64,000 nt of DNA from the NCBI GenBank assembly GCA_026122225.1, contig JANEZZ010001570.1, positions 5,704,501-5,768,500 of the forward strand. The letters run 5' to 3'. The notes under the pieces were generated by a model that saw only the letters and a list, made by a program, of their open reading frames with translations, made no database searches and had not been told where the DNA came from. Shown here piece after piece: positions 32,727 to 43,501 of the stretch. This DNA comes from Heloderma charlesbogerti (taxonomy: Eukaryota > Chordata > Lepidosauria > Squamata > Helodermatidae). The first letter of the stretch is position 1, and each line of letters opens with the position of its first letter. A program made the position numbers and the translations under genes.

Positions 32727-33240
32727 CATGCATTTCCGCTCACATGATTCCACTTAGGCAAGGGGGGTGAGTGAGACCATTCTTGCTGGCCCCGCCCCCT
32801 CTGATGTATCCCTGTCAACCTCCACAAATTGGAACGCTGAAGGTCTGTATGTCTGAACTTGTGTAGGCTCCCTGTGCAACTTAGAAGCCTGATCATGCAA
32901 GATTCTAAATTATGCAGGGAACCTACACAAGTACAACAAACTCCCTGTTGCAGCTATTCAATGCATGGGAGGTGACAGGCTTGCAACAGAGGGTCCAGAG
33001 CTAGCAAGCACATCCCAACTCTCCCCCATCACACAGTGAAGGGAAACAGATGAATAGGGCTATGGACTTCTTAATATCCAGATGTATTTCTGTTAACTTC
33101 AGTGGGATGAAACTAGCATGCAGCTACACAAACACATGCCCATGAATGCATTTGCACACCCATGAGTAAAGAGCACAAGCCTCAATACTACAGGATGCTG
33201 ACCCAGTGGTGCCAACTCGAGGGATTGTTATCCAGATAAA
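32727..33240. other. Nothing recognised
   Basis: Short inverted fragments (GTGTAGGCTCCCTGTGCAAC and its partner GGGAACCTACACAAG near 32865-32930) suggest a small hairpin repeat. No gene was seen. Confidence 0.35.
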
Positions 33241-33248
33241 GTGTTAGA

Positions 33249-33373
33249 GCAGCGTTCCCCAACCGGGTGCCCACCAGATGTTTTGGACTACAACGGACCA
33301 TTGGCCATGCTGGCTGGGTCAGATGGGAGTTGAAGTTGAAATCACCTGGAGGGCACCAGGTTGGGGGAAGGTT
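33249..33373. mobile_element. hAT-like MITE with perfect 8-bp duplication
   Basis: GTGTTAGA is repeated exactly at 33241-33248 and 33374-33381. The element begins GCAGCGTTCCCCAACC and ends GGTTGGGGGAAGGTT. Inside are CCAGATGTTTTGGACTACAA, CCATGCTGGCTGG and GATGGGAGTTGAAG. It is the best-preserved copy of the CAGCCTTCCCCAACC family in the window. Confidence 0.85.
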
Positions 33374-33381
33374 GTGTTAGA

Positions 33382-34055
33382 CCATTGACACTGCTGGCAC
33401 TGTAATAGGGGATTTCAGTGGATGTTAGTTATAGTATATGGATAAACCAGTGGGGCTACTGACAACATAACCCACAGCTTTGCATTTTTCCCAGGGCAGA
33501 AATTAAACCTGCCGCATAGGATGGAGGCCACACACAATTGTAAAATGTCCTTCCTGACATGGTCTCTTTTTAAAAGATGTATAACCTGACATTTTTGCTT
33601 TGTCATGAAATTGTCACTTCTTACTCTATCAAATAAATCCAGGAACACACACATTTGTACTTGCATGAGGATGTCACAAGATTGCAAGTTCAGTTCTTAA
33701 TGTTTGTCACTTACAAAGGGGGGTGGGGGCAATTTAAACCATAAATGAAACTAACTTCTTTTTTTAGCTTTGGGGAATTCCACTGATATTTTCACATTCT
33801 GTTAATATTTCAGCTGTTCAGTGAATTTAAAGCATCATTGAACTTTCAAATGTGTTTTGGAACACATGAGAGATCAAAGGTATAGTGGTAGTAACTGGTG
33901 GAGACAAGCCTAAAGAAGAATTGTTTATCTATGTAGGGGTTAGCTCCAGTCAACACACATTTACCATATCATGTACATACTAGTAATACTGTATGAAAAA
34001 TGAAAATATCTACATATTGGACAGCTAACTTGTGTAAAATAATAGAAACCCTAGA
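33382..34055. other. Nothing recognised
   Basis: AT-rich, with no gene, RNA or repeat recognised. Confidence 0.45.
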
Positions 34056-34328
34056 GCAGGGGTGAAGAACCTGTGGCCCTCCGGATGTTTGTTTATTTTA
34101 TTTAGAATACTTTTAGATCAATGAGCACTTGAGGCAATGTATAAATAAAAACAATAAAAATAACAAAATACATAAACAACAAAAAGCTTAATACCTTTTG
34201 GTATGATAAAACCAGTGATTAATAATAAATTTAGAGAGTGGGACTACAACCTCCATCATCCCTGACCATTGGCCATGCTGGCTAGGGCTGATAGAAGTGG
34301 TTCTACAACATCTGGAGGGCCACAGGTG
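34056..34328. mobile_element. hAT-like MITE interrupted by AT-rich LINE/SINE tail
   Basis: The left end GCAGGGGTGAAGAACCTGTG with CCCTCCGGATGT stops at about 34090. The right half resumes at about 34241 with GACTACAACCTCCATCATCC and ends in CATCTGGAGGGCCACAGGTGG. Between them lie about 150 bp of TTTATTTTATTTAG and ATAAATAAAAACAATAAAAA sequence resembling a LINE 3' region. Confidence 0.6.
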
Positions 34329-34735
34329 GAGAGAAGGGGGAAGACAGAGAGAAGGAGAGGAGACTGAAGTGGGAGAGAGAGGAGGGGAGAGAAGGGCAAG
34401 AGAGAGAAGGGGGAGAGAGAGAGAGAGAATGGGAGAGAGAGAGAAGAGGGAGGGGTCAGAGAAGGGGAGAGAGAAATGAAGAAGGGTGGAAAGAGAAGGG
34501 GAAAGAAATAAAAGGGGGACGTAGAGAAGGGGAGAGAGGAGAGAGAAGGGGGAGAGAGAACAGGGAAAAGAGAGAAGGAAGAGAGAAGGGGAGAGAAAGA
34601 AGAGAAAGAAAGGTGTCAGAGATAGAAGGGAGAGGGAAAAAGAAAAGGGAGAGATGAGGGAGAGGAGGGGAGAGAGAGAAGGACGATGGGGGAGAGAGCG
34701 AGAAGAGGGAGGGGAGAAAGAAAAGAGGTAGCCTT
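34322..34735 (+). repeat. Polypurine tract, about 410 bp
   Basis: Almost uninterrupted A and G (GAGAGAAGGGG, GGGAGAGAGA and similar units) with very few pyrimidines. It begins immediately after the MITE above. The 60-residue open frame here is compositional. Confidence 0.9.
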
Positions 34736-35612
34736 ACTGTTACTAGGAGGCCTTAGGACTCCTATGGGACTCTAGTGTGATTGCACCAGACTTTTAAACT
34801 AGAGGGGAGACCCTCTAGTTTGTTACCTTTCCTTCTACAGTCTGCTCATTGTTTTTTCTCTCTCCCTCTACTTTTCTGTTCTTACACTGTTGGGAGCTTG
34901 CCTGCAATGAAATTTTGAAGAGGGAAAAGGAAAGGAAGAAAAGGATCCATGTGAAATACTAGTATTTCACACAGCGTCTGATTTTACTGCCCCAAACTGG
35001 AAACTTTGGCTTCTGAAAAAGTTAGTAGCTTCAGTACAGCAAAGGATCCAATCAGCCTCCACAAACTTCTTTCTTCCCCTCCAATTTAATTTCTCCTAAA
35101 TAGCTGTAGGACTCAAATAATCCCAAAGGGAGGGTTAGGACTATGTGGCGTCATGATCGAGGAACTGCTGGGGCTTTTAAGTAGGTTCTACAGTTTTAAA
35201 AAAGCTAGAAAAAGTCCTCAGCCACCTCACCTCATAAAGTTCATTTAAGTATGTGTAATCCTTACAAACTCTCCACAGCCTCCTAAATTCCTCTGAAGTA
35301 CTACCTCTCTGAAAGGAGCCACTTGGCTTAGGGAATTCTCTCAACGCCCACCCCCCCATTCTTCTTTTCTTCTTCCCTCCCCTAAGTTTCTCTTCTTTAT
35401 TCCACCCAGAGCATACCTTGGGGAATCCTTAAAGAGAATTCTCTTCAATGAGCAAGAGAAGTTCTGAACTGTATTTGCCTTTATACAAATAGTCAAGAGG
35501 GTTTGTTTTTCTCCTTCTCCTCACTCATGTCTTTGAGAAAAGTGGGTTCACATGGTTACAGAGAAACAAATCTGGGGCTGTTTTGTTTGTCAGGTGTCAT
35601 TATCAAGCAATA
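34736..35612. other. Nothing recognised
   Basis: No gene or repeat that I can name. Confidence 0.4.
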
Positions 35613-35802
35613 GGAAGGACTGTAGCTCAGTGGTAGAGCACATGCTTGGCCTGAAGAAGGTCTCAGGTTCGATCCCTGGCATCTCCAGATAGGGCTAGGA
35701 AAGAATCCTGCCTGAAACCCTGGACAGCCACTGCTGCCAGTCAGTGTCAACAATACTGGGCTATATGAACCCGGGGTCTGATAAGGCAGCTTCCTATTTT
35801 CC
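35613..35802 (+). mobile_element. tRNA-derived SINE
   Basis: The head has a good A box (TGTAGCTCAGTGGTAGAGC) and B box (GGTTCGATCCC at 35666-35676). A body with CTGGACAGCCACTGCTGCC and the tail GGTCTGATAAGGCAGCTTCC follow. It looks like a tRNA over its first 70 bases, but the tail and other copies (43502-44125 -, 55640 +, 56226 -) show that it is a SINE. Confidence 0.85.
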
Positions 35803-35821
35803 TTTGAACAGAAAGATTGAT

Positions 35822-36054
35822 TGATTGATTGCATTTATATCCCACATTTTTTCCACTTGCAAGGAAGCCAAGGCAGCGTACATTATCCTCTCCATTTTAT
35901 CCTCACAACAACAACCTTGTGAGGTAGGTCGGGCTGAAAGTCTGTGACAGGCCCTAAGTCACCCAGTGAGCTTCCATGGCCGAGTGGGGACTAGAACCCA
36001 GATCTCCTGGCTCCCAGTCCAACACTCTCACAACTACACCACCCTGGCTCTCTG
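35822..36054 (-). mobile_element. tRNA-derived SINE, second family
   Basis: On the - strand the head reads GTGGTGTAGTTGTGAGAGTG, with a B-box-like GGTTCTAGTCCCC. It continues with ATGGAAGCTCACTGGGTGAC, ACCTACCTCACAAGGTTG and the tail GGATATAAATGCAATCAATC. Same family as 11204-11500 and 48894-49060. Confidence 0.8.
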
Positions 36055-36099
36055 AGTTTTTGGTTTGTTTTTTAAGTGGAGGGGAGATAAATACTGGTC

Positions 36100-36184
36100 A
36101 TTTATGCAGTCCTATGTATGCCTACTTGGAAGCCCCATTATGTTTAATGAGGCTTACCCTCAGGAAAGTGTGCATAGGATTCCA
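36100..36184. repeat. Small dispersed inverted repeat (CAGTCCTATG...CATAGGATT)
   Basis: GCAGTCCTATGTATGCCTAC at the left and GTGTGCATAGGATTCCAGC at the right, around CATTATGTTTAATGAGGCTT. It is one of several copies: 45617-45690, 49535-49570 and 63096-63187 are similar. Confidence 0.55.
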
Positions 36185-36709
36185 GCACAAGTTAATTTTG
36201 CAGGGGAGTTGCACCCTAACGTTCTGCATGTTTACTCAGAAATAAGTCCTGAGTTGTGAGCATGATACTGCAGGCTTAATACAATGCCTACCTAATTCCA
36301 GTCTAATGAATTGACTACCCTTTCGGCTCAGTCCTATGCATATTTTGTCATTTGCGTTTTGTTTTCATTTTGCATCAACTCTAGCTTCAGTGGTGAGGGA
36401 AAGGCACTTAGTACATGCTCAGAGTTTCTCCATAACTTAGCCCTAGTTTTGAAAACAGACTCATTGACTGAATCCTGGTGAAGTCTTGGCACAATTGAAG
36501 GTATGAGGAGGAAGATACAATGAGAGCTTGTGCATAACAAGGAAGAGATAGAGGAGAGTTGCACAAAACAAAACATCTGTTTTTATGAAGAGTTGCTGGC
36601 GGATGGTAGGATAAGGAGGGATGGTTGCACAGAGGAGAATAGAATTGTTAGGGAATGTAAGTGCTCAGTGGTGAAAGAAAAGCATTCTGCATATGCTCAG
36701 AGGCACTCC

Positions 36710-36895
36710 ATATTTAAGAACATAAGAAGAGCTGTGCTACATCAGACCAAGATCCATCTAGTCCAGCATTCTGTTCACACAGTGGCCAACCAGATGCCCA
36801 CAGGAAACCCACAAGTAGGACATGAGTGCAATAGCACCTCCCCACCCATGTTCCCCTGCTGCTAACAATGGTGTAAATACATTCTGGTAAGTCTA
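36710..36895 (-). mobile_element. CR1/L3-like LINE 3' tail
   Basis: The complement ends with CTGGACTAGATGGATCTTGG and GCTCTTCTTATGTTCTTAA, the typical CR1/L3 3' end. The rest (CAGTGGCCAACCAGATGCCC, CCCACAAGTAGGACATGAG on the + strand) is a common reptile copy. No coding sequence remains. Confidence 0.7.
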
Positions 36896-37448
36896 AATTT
36901 TCATTCATGTATATCCTTCTGAAACTTTGCAGGTTTCTTTCCTGGGGGACACCTCTAATGACCTGTGCATTTTCATACAAATTTACCCAAAAACTATTGC
37001 GGGGGGTGAAGGGAAGGGAAAGCAGATAACTCCCTCCCCCAAGTTGGAGAACTCCCCTTCCACATGAATTGCTGCACCTAACCCTCTGAAACTTTGCTGG
37101 TTTCTTACTTAGGGACAACTCTAGGCTGTCTGTAATTTTCAGAACAATGGTCCACAAGAAAGACAGGGTAATAAGTATGTCCTGTTTTGGAGACCTCAAA
37201 ATATCAAGGCCACCCTTGCACAAAACCCTCTGTGGTTATCATTCTGAAATTTGGCAGACATGATCTCCTCTGATGGAGCAATGAATCCTGAAATTTTTAT
37301 CCAATTTTTCCAAGGAATAAAAATGTTATTGGCAGTTCCCTTTAAAAGAAAATCAAAATATAAACCTTGCACCTATTTTTCTGACATTGGGCAGGTGTAA
37401 TTCCCTTCTAGGGGGCTACTATGCCTGGAATTATCATCCAGTTCTGAC
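36896..37448. other. Nothing recognised
   Basis: Two similar blocks, CTGAAACTTTGCAGGTTTCTT near 36920 and TCTGAAACTTTGCTGGTTTC near 37085, suggest a diverged tandem or duplicated repeat. No gene was seen. Confidence 0.4.
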
Positions 37449-37945
37449 TAGGCATGGTGGAGAATTCCGCCATGGATCTCGGTGAGGCCGAATGCCGATG
37501 CATTCGGCCCCCCGAAATCCGTGGCGGAACGAAGCCCCCGCCCCCCAGCCCACGAAAGGCGCACGGACTGGAGCCCCCAACCCACCAAAGGCATGCGAAA
37601 TGGAGCACTTACCTGCTGCTGTCTGCACTGACTTGCGAATGGCGGCCACCCTGCGGCTGCCATTCGCTTCTTCTTCATAGCCATGATAGGCTACGTAAAT
37701 ACTTACGTAGCCTATCACGGCAGGCAAAACAAAAAACAAAAAAACAACAGTGTACGCAAATGGCAGCGGTTATGGCAGCCGCCATTTGCGTTCCCTATTT
37801 TTCGCCGTTTTATCCTACGTGAATATTTACGTAGGCTATTACGCCGAAAAAAAAGGGGAATGCAAATAGCGTAGTGGGCACCATTTGCGTTCCTTTTTTT
37901 CCGATTTTATCTTACATAAATATTTACGAAACCTATTACAGCGGG
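37449..37945 (-). mobile_element. Second, diverged copy of the foldback family
   Basis: Begins TAGGCATGGTGGAGAATTCC with GAGGCCGAATGCC and GCATTCGGCCCCCCGAA, the inverted counterpart of the right end at 32560-32635. It then has a 36-bp palindrome (37683-37718) of the GATAGGCTACGTAAAT type, a GCAAATGGC...GCCATTTGC hairpin near 37755-37792, and two further degraded TACGT palindromes. The far end is not recognisable, so the copy may be truncated. Confidence 0.65.
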
Positions 37946-39374
37946 GGGAACTGTGGCCTGTCTAAAAAATAAACACAGGACTTTTCACTAAAGCTGGCCT
38001 AAATACCAGCCAATCAGATAACTCCAGCATAATGGATAGAAGGTTATAAATAGAAATTTTGAAGAGCAAAAACTTGGTCTCATATCCTAACCTGACTCTT
38101 TATGAATTAAAGTATCAGAGTTCTTGTTGCTCAAACTTTCAAAGTGTTGCAGATACCAGGATGTTTATGTGTATTCAAATATATGCCCATTCATGTTCCC
38201 CCCTGTAGGTGGCAGCAGTTCATTGCTACCGAAATGAGATTTTCATTTTCATTTCTTCTGATTCAAACTACCTAGATATAACATTCAGTATAGATTTTGT
38301 CTCTCTTTTTCTAACGTGTGTCTGTGTGTGCGCACGCGCAAGTGCACATTTTTAATCAGGTCCACAATATTAACAGATACTGAAGCATTTGCGACTGAAA
38401 GGAAATTAACTTGCTTGAAATCTGAAGTCATAAATATTTGAAATAAGTGCCTTAGGACTTTGATAATAAAATCTAATCAGATGCGTTCAGCAACAGGAAA
38501 TGATTGGGCCCTGTCTTGTTATTAGAGTAACAAAAGCTTTCTTTATTCCAATGGGGGAAAGGTCATGGTCTACCTTGCCCATAAACATAAATACGATGCG
38601 GGAGGGAGGGGGCATTATCCTCAGATAAACAATTGCAAGCATTTTTCTCCGATTAACAGTGCAATCCTATAGGGGGGTGGGAGAGTCCACTGTGGAGAAA
38701 CCATTGTGGAGGCTTGCACCAGCCAGGGCAGAAGGTGTGTGTGTGGGGGGGAGGGATTTGCTTAGGAAAACCCCCTTTTTCCCTTTAGCATGGAACAACA
38801 GCAGCGGTGGAGCGTTCAGCCTCCACTCAAAGGGAGGACTGTTGCAGAAGACCTCCCTCCCCCCCTGTGGAGAGGGCAGGGTATACTATATCCTATGACC
38901 CCTGGGACAGCCTGCCAGGCACAATAGGAGTGCACCCTAAATATGATATAATGATTATAAATATGATTATAAATATGATTATAAATATGATATAATTAGC
39001 ATCTATTCCCAAAATAAAAATGTGTACATTTGGTCCAATGCCACTAGAGAAATACCAAGCAAGAATAGCCACACCATTCATTCACTGAGGCCACCTAAAA
39101 ATCCCAGAGCTTTTAAACTCAGGCTCAATTTTAAAACAAAAAAGGAGGGGGAAGAACAGATGTTGGTCATGATTCTGGCTGAATCCCAGTTTGCAATATA
39201 TTACAGGATTAAATGGTAATTCAGGAAGCTCTTTGCAGACCACACAGCTTATACCAAGGTTCAGTGGAGCAAAGAAGCGACGGCAGTTCTTCCTTTGAAA
39301 AGTATAAACGCCAGCAGTTACCTAAATGTGGGCTAGATTGTTAGCGAGGGGTGGTGATACGTTCATTTCTTATA
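37946..39374. other. Nothing recognised except a short tandem repeat
   Basis: 38935-38995 has about four units of AAATATGATTATA. A GC-rich block near 38660-38890 begins GTGCAATCCTATAGG and ends near TATCCTATGACC, suggesting a remnant of the CAATCCTA repeat. No gene was seen. Confidence 0.45.
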
Positions 39375-39709
39375 GCTTTTCTATACAAGGCTGTTAATTG
39401 GCTGTTAATCTGCTATATCTACTTTCAGTTTTGTGGCAGAATTGAGATCTGAGCACTGCACAAGAGCATTTCCTTTCCTGCTTTTCTGCTACATATCCTC
39501 TAGGTGGCACTGTGGTATAGCGGAATAGCATAAATGCACGAATGAAAAAGTGGTTCCTTTCACTTTCACAATTAAATGCTGCATTTTCCCTGCGCTAAAC
39601 AAACTCGCAAAAAGTGCTCCTTAGACACAGAAGTGAAACTGGAGGGTCATGACATCATCTAAAGAGTGTGTGTGAGGAGCACACGATAACTGCCTCATGT
39701 AGAAAAGCC
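39375..39709. mobile_element. MITE related to family A, diverged copy
   Basis: Ends GCTTTTCTATACAAGGCTG and CTCATGTAGAAAAGCC are inverted. The interior CCTCTAGGTGGCACTGTGG and TATAGCGGAATAGC is shared with 52275-52615. Short flanks CTTAT / CTTAA fit an aged 5-bp duplication. Confidence 0.6.
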
Positions 39710-40071
39710 CTTAAAGGCCTCTGGATTCTACAGGAAATGGATTTTGGACGTATTCTTAACTTATGAGATGTTCAAACTCAGAGTTTTCTTTACTCCTTTG
39801 TACTGTAGCCCACTGTGACCAAGGCTACTCCCAGACAGAGGGCTTCTAGCAAGACCAATCAGAAGGCACTGTGCAGCTTTTCTGTCTTTTTCTCCTTAAC
39901 ATGGTCTGTGGCAAGAAATAAGACAGGAGAAGCAGTGGGAAAACACAGCAAGGTTATGAGTGGAATTTGATGTTGTCTTGACCCCTCATACAATTCTGTG
40001 AATGATGTAGGATGATGGCGCCATAAAAGCCTTGTCCAGAAGCACCCCAGTGCAGGAGATAGCCACCATGG

Positions 40072-40357
40072 GCAGTATCCAACACTGTCTCTGCACTAGT
40101 GGGAACAGCTGCTATCGCTACAGGAAGCTGGCACTGACTAGTGCAATTGAAAACTGCCACTTCTGGAATGGAACACATCAGCAGGGCCAGCAGAAGGGAG
40201 CTGCCCTGACTTTCCCCATTCTGGAAGCAATAGTTCAGGCTAGTTTCCGGGGTTGTGCTAGCTTCCTGTTGCACTAGCAGTTGTTCCCACTAGCACATGC
40301 TAAGCACTAGCACATCCACTAAGCACTAAGTGCTTAGTGGCCAGCAGTGGATACTAC
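40072..40357. mobile_element. MITE, family B (CAGTATCCAACACTG)
   Basis: GGCAGTATCCAACACTGTC at the left and CAGCAGTGGATACTACTC at the right are inverted. The interior has repeated GCACTAGT/ACTAGTGC-type motifs. Related to 49095-49314. Open frames here follow the repeat. Confidence 0.6.
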
Positions 40358-40696
40358 TCCAAGAAATGAACTGTCTCTTCACTGCCCTTAAAATTCAGCC
40401 TGATAGTGATCAACTGCTCAGATGAATGATAAAGAGAGAAGAGCCCATGTTCACAGCAGCCTGAATTGTTAGCAGCAAACTCTGGGATAGCTTCCTGTCA
40501 TCATGCATAGGAATCAGGGGCAGGACCTACTGTCACAATCACAAAGAGCAGTGGGGTGGGGAAAGGGTAGCCCAGATTGACTTCCAGATACTTCATCCCT
40601 GTGTGTACATTGCTATGTTTGCAGATCTTTGGGCATGCCACCACAAAACTTGAGTTAGGAGTGGTGGCATGACAAACAAAATACAATATGCTGTAT

Positions 40697-40771
40697 CAGC
40701 TCTTCCCCAGCCTAGTGTCCTCCAGATGTGTGGTCCAACACATCTGGAGGGCACCACGTTGGGGAAGGCTG
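40697..40771. mobile_element. Minimal hAT-like MITE, 75 bp
   Basis: CAGCTCTTCCCCAGCC and GTTGGGGAAGGCTG ends, with CCTCCAGATGTGTGG / CACATCTGGAGG immediately inside. Almost only the two terminal repeats remain. The target duplication is not convincing. Confidence 0.6.
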
Positions 40772-41419
40772 CACTACATAATGTGTAACAAGCTCTGTCA
40801 ACAATCGTCGCATGCAACAATGGTCATCTGTGTAGGTCCTCAGTCTGCTCCTGTGTCTAGAGTGCTTAGCTTAGATTTGGGAGACTCAGCTTCAAGGAAC
40901 AGCCTGTGTGGCTAGAGTGCCAAGAGCACCTCTATATGCTAACGATCTGCTCAAATATAGGAAGTGCAACTCACTTCCTACTTTCGCACATATTATTGAC
41001 CCAGCAAGCACAACTCTTTCCCCCATGGGGAGAAGTATCTCCCTGCGGGAGAGATGTGTGGCAGCTCCCGAATTTGGAGATGGAGGACATTTGTGGTTGC
41101 AGGAAGCACAACTCACTCACACTGCCTGTGTTCAGGCATATAATTAACAGCCAAAGCTGCTCACATTGTGTGGCCTTGCAAGTCACCGAGTGACTCAGCC
41201 TAGTTCCCTACAGATAAAATGGGAACAACAGAGGCCTTTTGTTCTTTTGTAGAAACAACCTCAAAAATGGGTAGCATACCTATGATAAATTCCATTTGCT
41301 TTCAGGGCCCACGTTCCCATGCCTGTTAACTTAATCCATGACAAATCAAGCATGTTGTATAAAACGATGAAGAGGAGGACAAGGGGTTCACACAAGACCA
41401 TGGAGATAATGGGCATACA

Positions 41420-41428
<9 letters not shown>
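40772..41428. other. Nothing recognised
   Basis: A cluster of overlapping open frames at 40890-41190 on both strands has no recognisable product. CAACTCACTTCC and GGGAAGTATCTCCC-like segments hint at an old inverted repeat. Confidence 0.35.
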
Positions 41429-41450
<22 letters not shown>

Positions 41451-41451
41451 C
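41429..41451. repeat. GA microsatellite
   Basis: Uninterrupted GAGAGAGA run of about 22 bases. Confidence 0.85.
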
Positions 41452-41499
41452 CCACTGTATAAGAAAGAGTGTATTCTTTCTTTTTTACATTTACATGAA

Positions 41500-41700
41500 T
41501 GTCTAATAATAATACTTTACAATGACCCTGTAAGGTAGATCACTAGCATTATCATCCCCATATTGCAACTGAGGGGCTGAAGCAGAAAAATAGTGAGTTG
41601 CCTAAGGTCTTCTGGCAAATTTGTGGCTGAGATGAGATTTTGGACCAAACATCCTCACTCCGTAGTCACATTCTTGGCCACCATATTATTCTAGTTCTCA
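41500..41700 (-). mobile_element. Old MIR/CORE-SINE-like fragment
   Basis: ACCCTGTAAGGTAGATCACT, CATTATCATCCCCATATTGC and GAGTTGCCTAAGGTC follow the order of a MIR-type SINE read on the - strand. Strongly diverged. Confidence 0.5.
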
Positions 41701-43501
41701 TCTTCACGCTAACGGTGAAGTTTCAAATATGTGAATAACTTGTAGTAATTATATATCTGTCACAGGGGCCTTGTCACTCTGCCTGAAGAAAGCAAACAGC
41801 ATGGGAATATGTGCTCTGAAAACAAACTTACACAGTCCATTTCTGAAATAGTTATGTGACGAAGAATGTGATGTGTAGGCCTTCATCAGAGGCAAATGCC
41901 ATAGCTGTGTGGTCAGGCAAGGGGCAGCCTTGTGACAAAATGTGTGGAGTTGCTTTGTCAGCATTGCTGCATGACAGCTCCAGTGTAATGAGCAACAGCC
42001 TGCATTACTTCCTAGAGTCCTCCTCCCCCACCCCATTTTATGAATTCGAAATTGTAGTCATGCACACTGAAGATAGACCAAGTCGAGTTCTATTCTCCAC
42101 ATTCTTTTTCCAAAGGAGGTTTTCCTCATCACTTTGGTCAAAGCTCTCCTTCCTATGACTTGTGTGTGAATTGTATACTGAAACTACGGCAAAGTCAGCT
42201 TTATCTTTTGAAAGATACTGGGCTAAATATAGTGATGACAATGGTCTATTCTTTTCCTCCATTGTCCTTGCTCCATAAACTGAATATTTACATTGGATTT
42301 GCCTTTGAAATCTAATTAGCTCTGTTTGCAAGCAAGGTTGCAGGAGGAGATATTCTATTCAGTTCTCATATGGAGACTCAGACCCTTGCACACAGTGCCC
42401 CAAGAAATGTGTGACAATGCAGGATTTGTATTTGCAGCAGAAACACGAAGGGAGGTCTTGTGGTTTCTGCTTCTCAGGTGACCATTTTTAGTCACAGGGG
42501 GGCTTTTGCAAGCCATTCATCCCTGGTAAGGCAAATAAGTATTTGTTCTTTGTGAATTTTTCATCTTGTTGTCTTTTTCCAGAATAAAAACACCGACAGA
42601 TGTAAAGACTATACACACACATACACTACACAGTGTAATGTGCTCTCCAGATATGTTGGACTACAATTACCACCATCCCCACTAGTTTGGGGAAGGCTAT
42701 CTAAAGTATCATCAGGTCCAATCCTCTGAACAAAAACAGGCCCTTCTACAATGACACCCAAAGCAGCTTTTTGTCTGTCCCAAGAAAGGAAATTTTTGTA
42801 GCATCTTTGCTCCGTGTAAATCAACCCCCTGTAGTTTGAAAAAGTGTTGCTTTTTGTCCTACATTTTTCCAACATGGGTACCAGGGCTGGGAACACATCT
42901 TGCTGTGTCAGTCTCATATTGGCTGCTTTGGGATATAAAGTTAAACCATGGTTTAGTGCCAGGGTGGACAGACTTCAGACCTGTGGGATCTACTTTGTTT
43001 TTCCTAGATCCCTCAGATCCACCAACTGGGGACAAGTGTTTGCATAGTGGGTAGACATGAACTTGGGGTGAAAGATGGGTGACGGGTACCTTTAAGCACG
43101 TGCCCAGCCCAAGAGTTTGTTTTCATTACCAGATCTGGGCACTTAGCCTTTTCACACAAAAATCCACTCCCCTGCCTTCCAGCTGTTCTTTGTTTAGGAA
43201 AGACAGACTTTTAGTTGTTGGGGAAGTCAGAAAACCTTGCAGATCTACTACAAAGCATCCAGAGATCTACCAATAGATCCTGATCTACCTTTTCCCCCAC
43301 CCCTGCTTTCATGTTCCAAGAATGAGCAAGTACCTTAACATCACTACGGGAAACTTATGAACTGCTTGCTTACAATGTACCCTATTCAGAAGGGAAATCT
43401 CAGGGCAGATGTGAAAATGTTTGTACATTGTGTATATTTAACTGGCCCTTTGGATCTTGGCCATTATTCAAAACTAAGTAATTTCAGTGGGTATTAGTTA
43501 T
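41701..43501. other. No gene; MITE remnants
   Basis: 42648-42702 holds half of a hAT-like MITE (CTCCAGATATGTTGGACTAC through TTTGGGGAAGGCT). A larger possible inverted element lies between GTGCCAGGGTGGACAGAC (42956) and CCCCCACCCCTGCTTTC (43311). No coding exon was recognised. Confidence 0.4.

Noticed and set aside
31638..32753. Dense open frames on both strands
   Set aside because: They are readings of the foldback element and its host MITE.
35621..35692. Possible tRNA gene
   Set aside because: A and B boxes are present, but the sequence continues into a SINE body and tail shared with other copies in the window.
36530..36865. 111-residue open frame
   Set aside because: Its second half is the CR1/L3-like LINE tail read in the non-coding orientation, and the rest has no homology.
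41429..41451. CRISPR-like or satellite array
   Set aside because: Only a dinucleotide microsatellite; there are no spaced direct repeats anywhere in the window.
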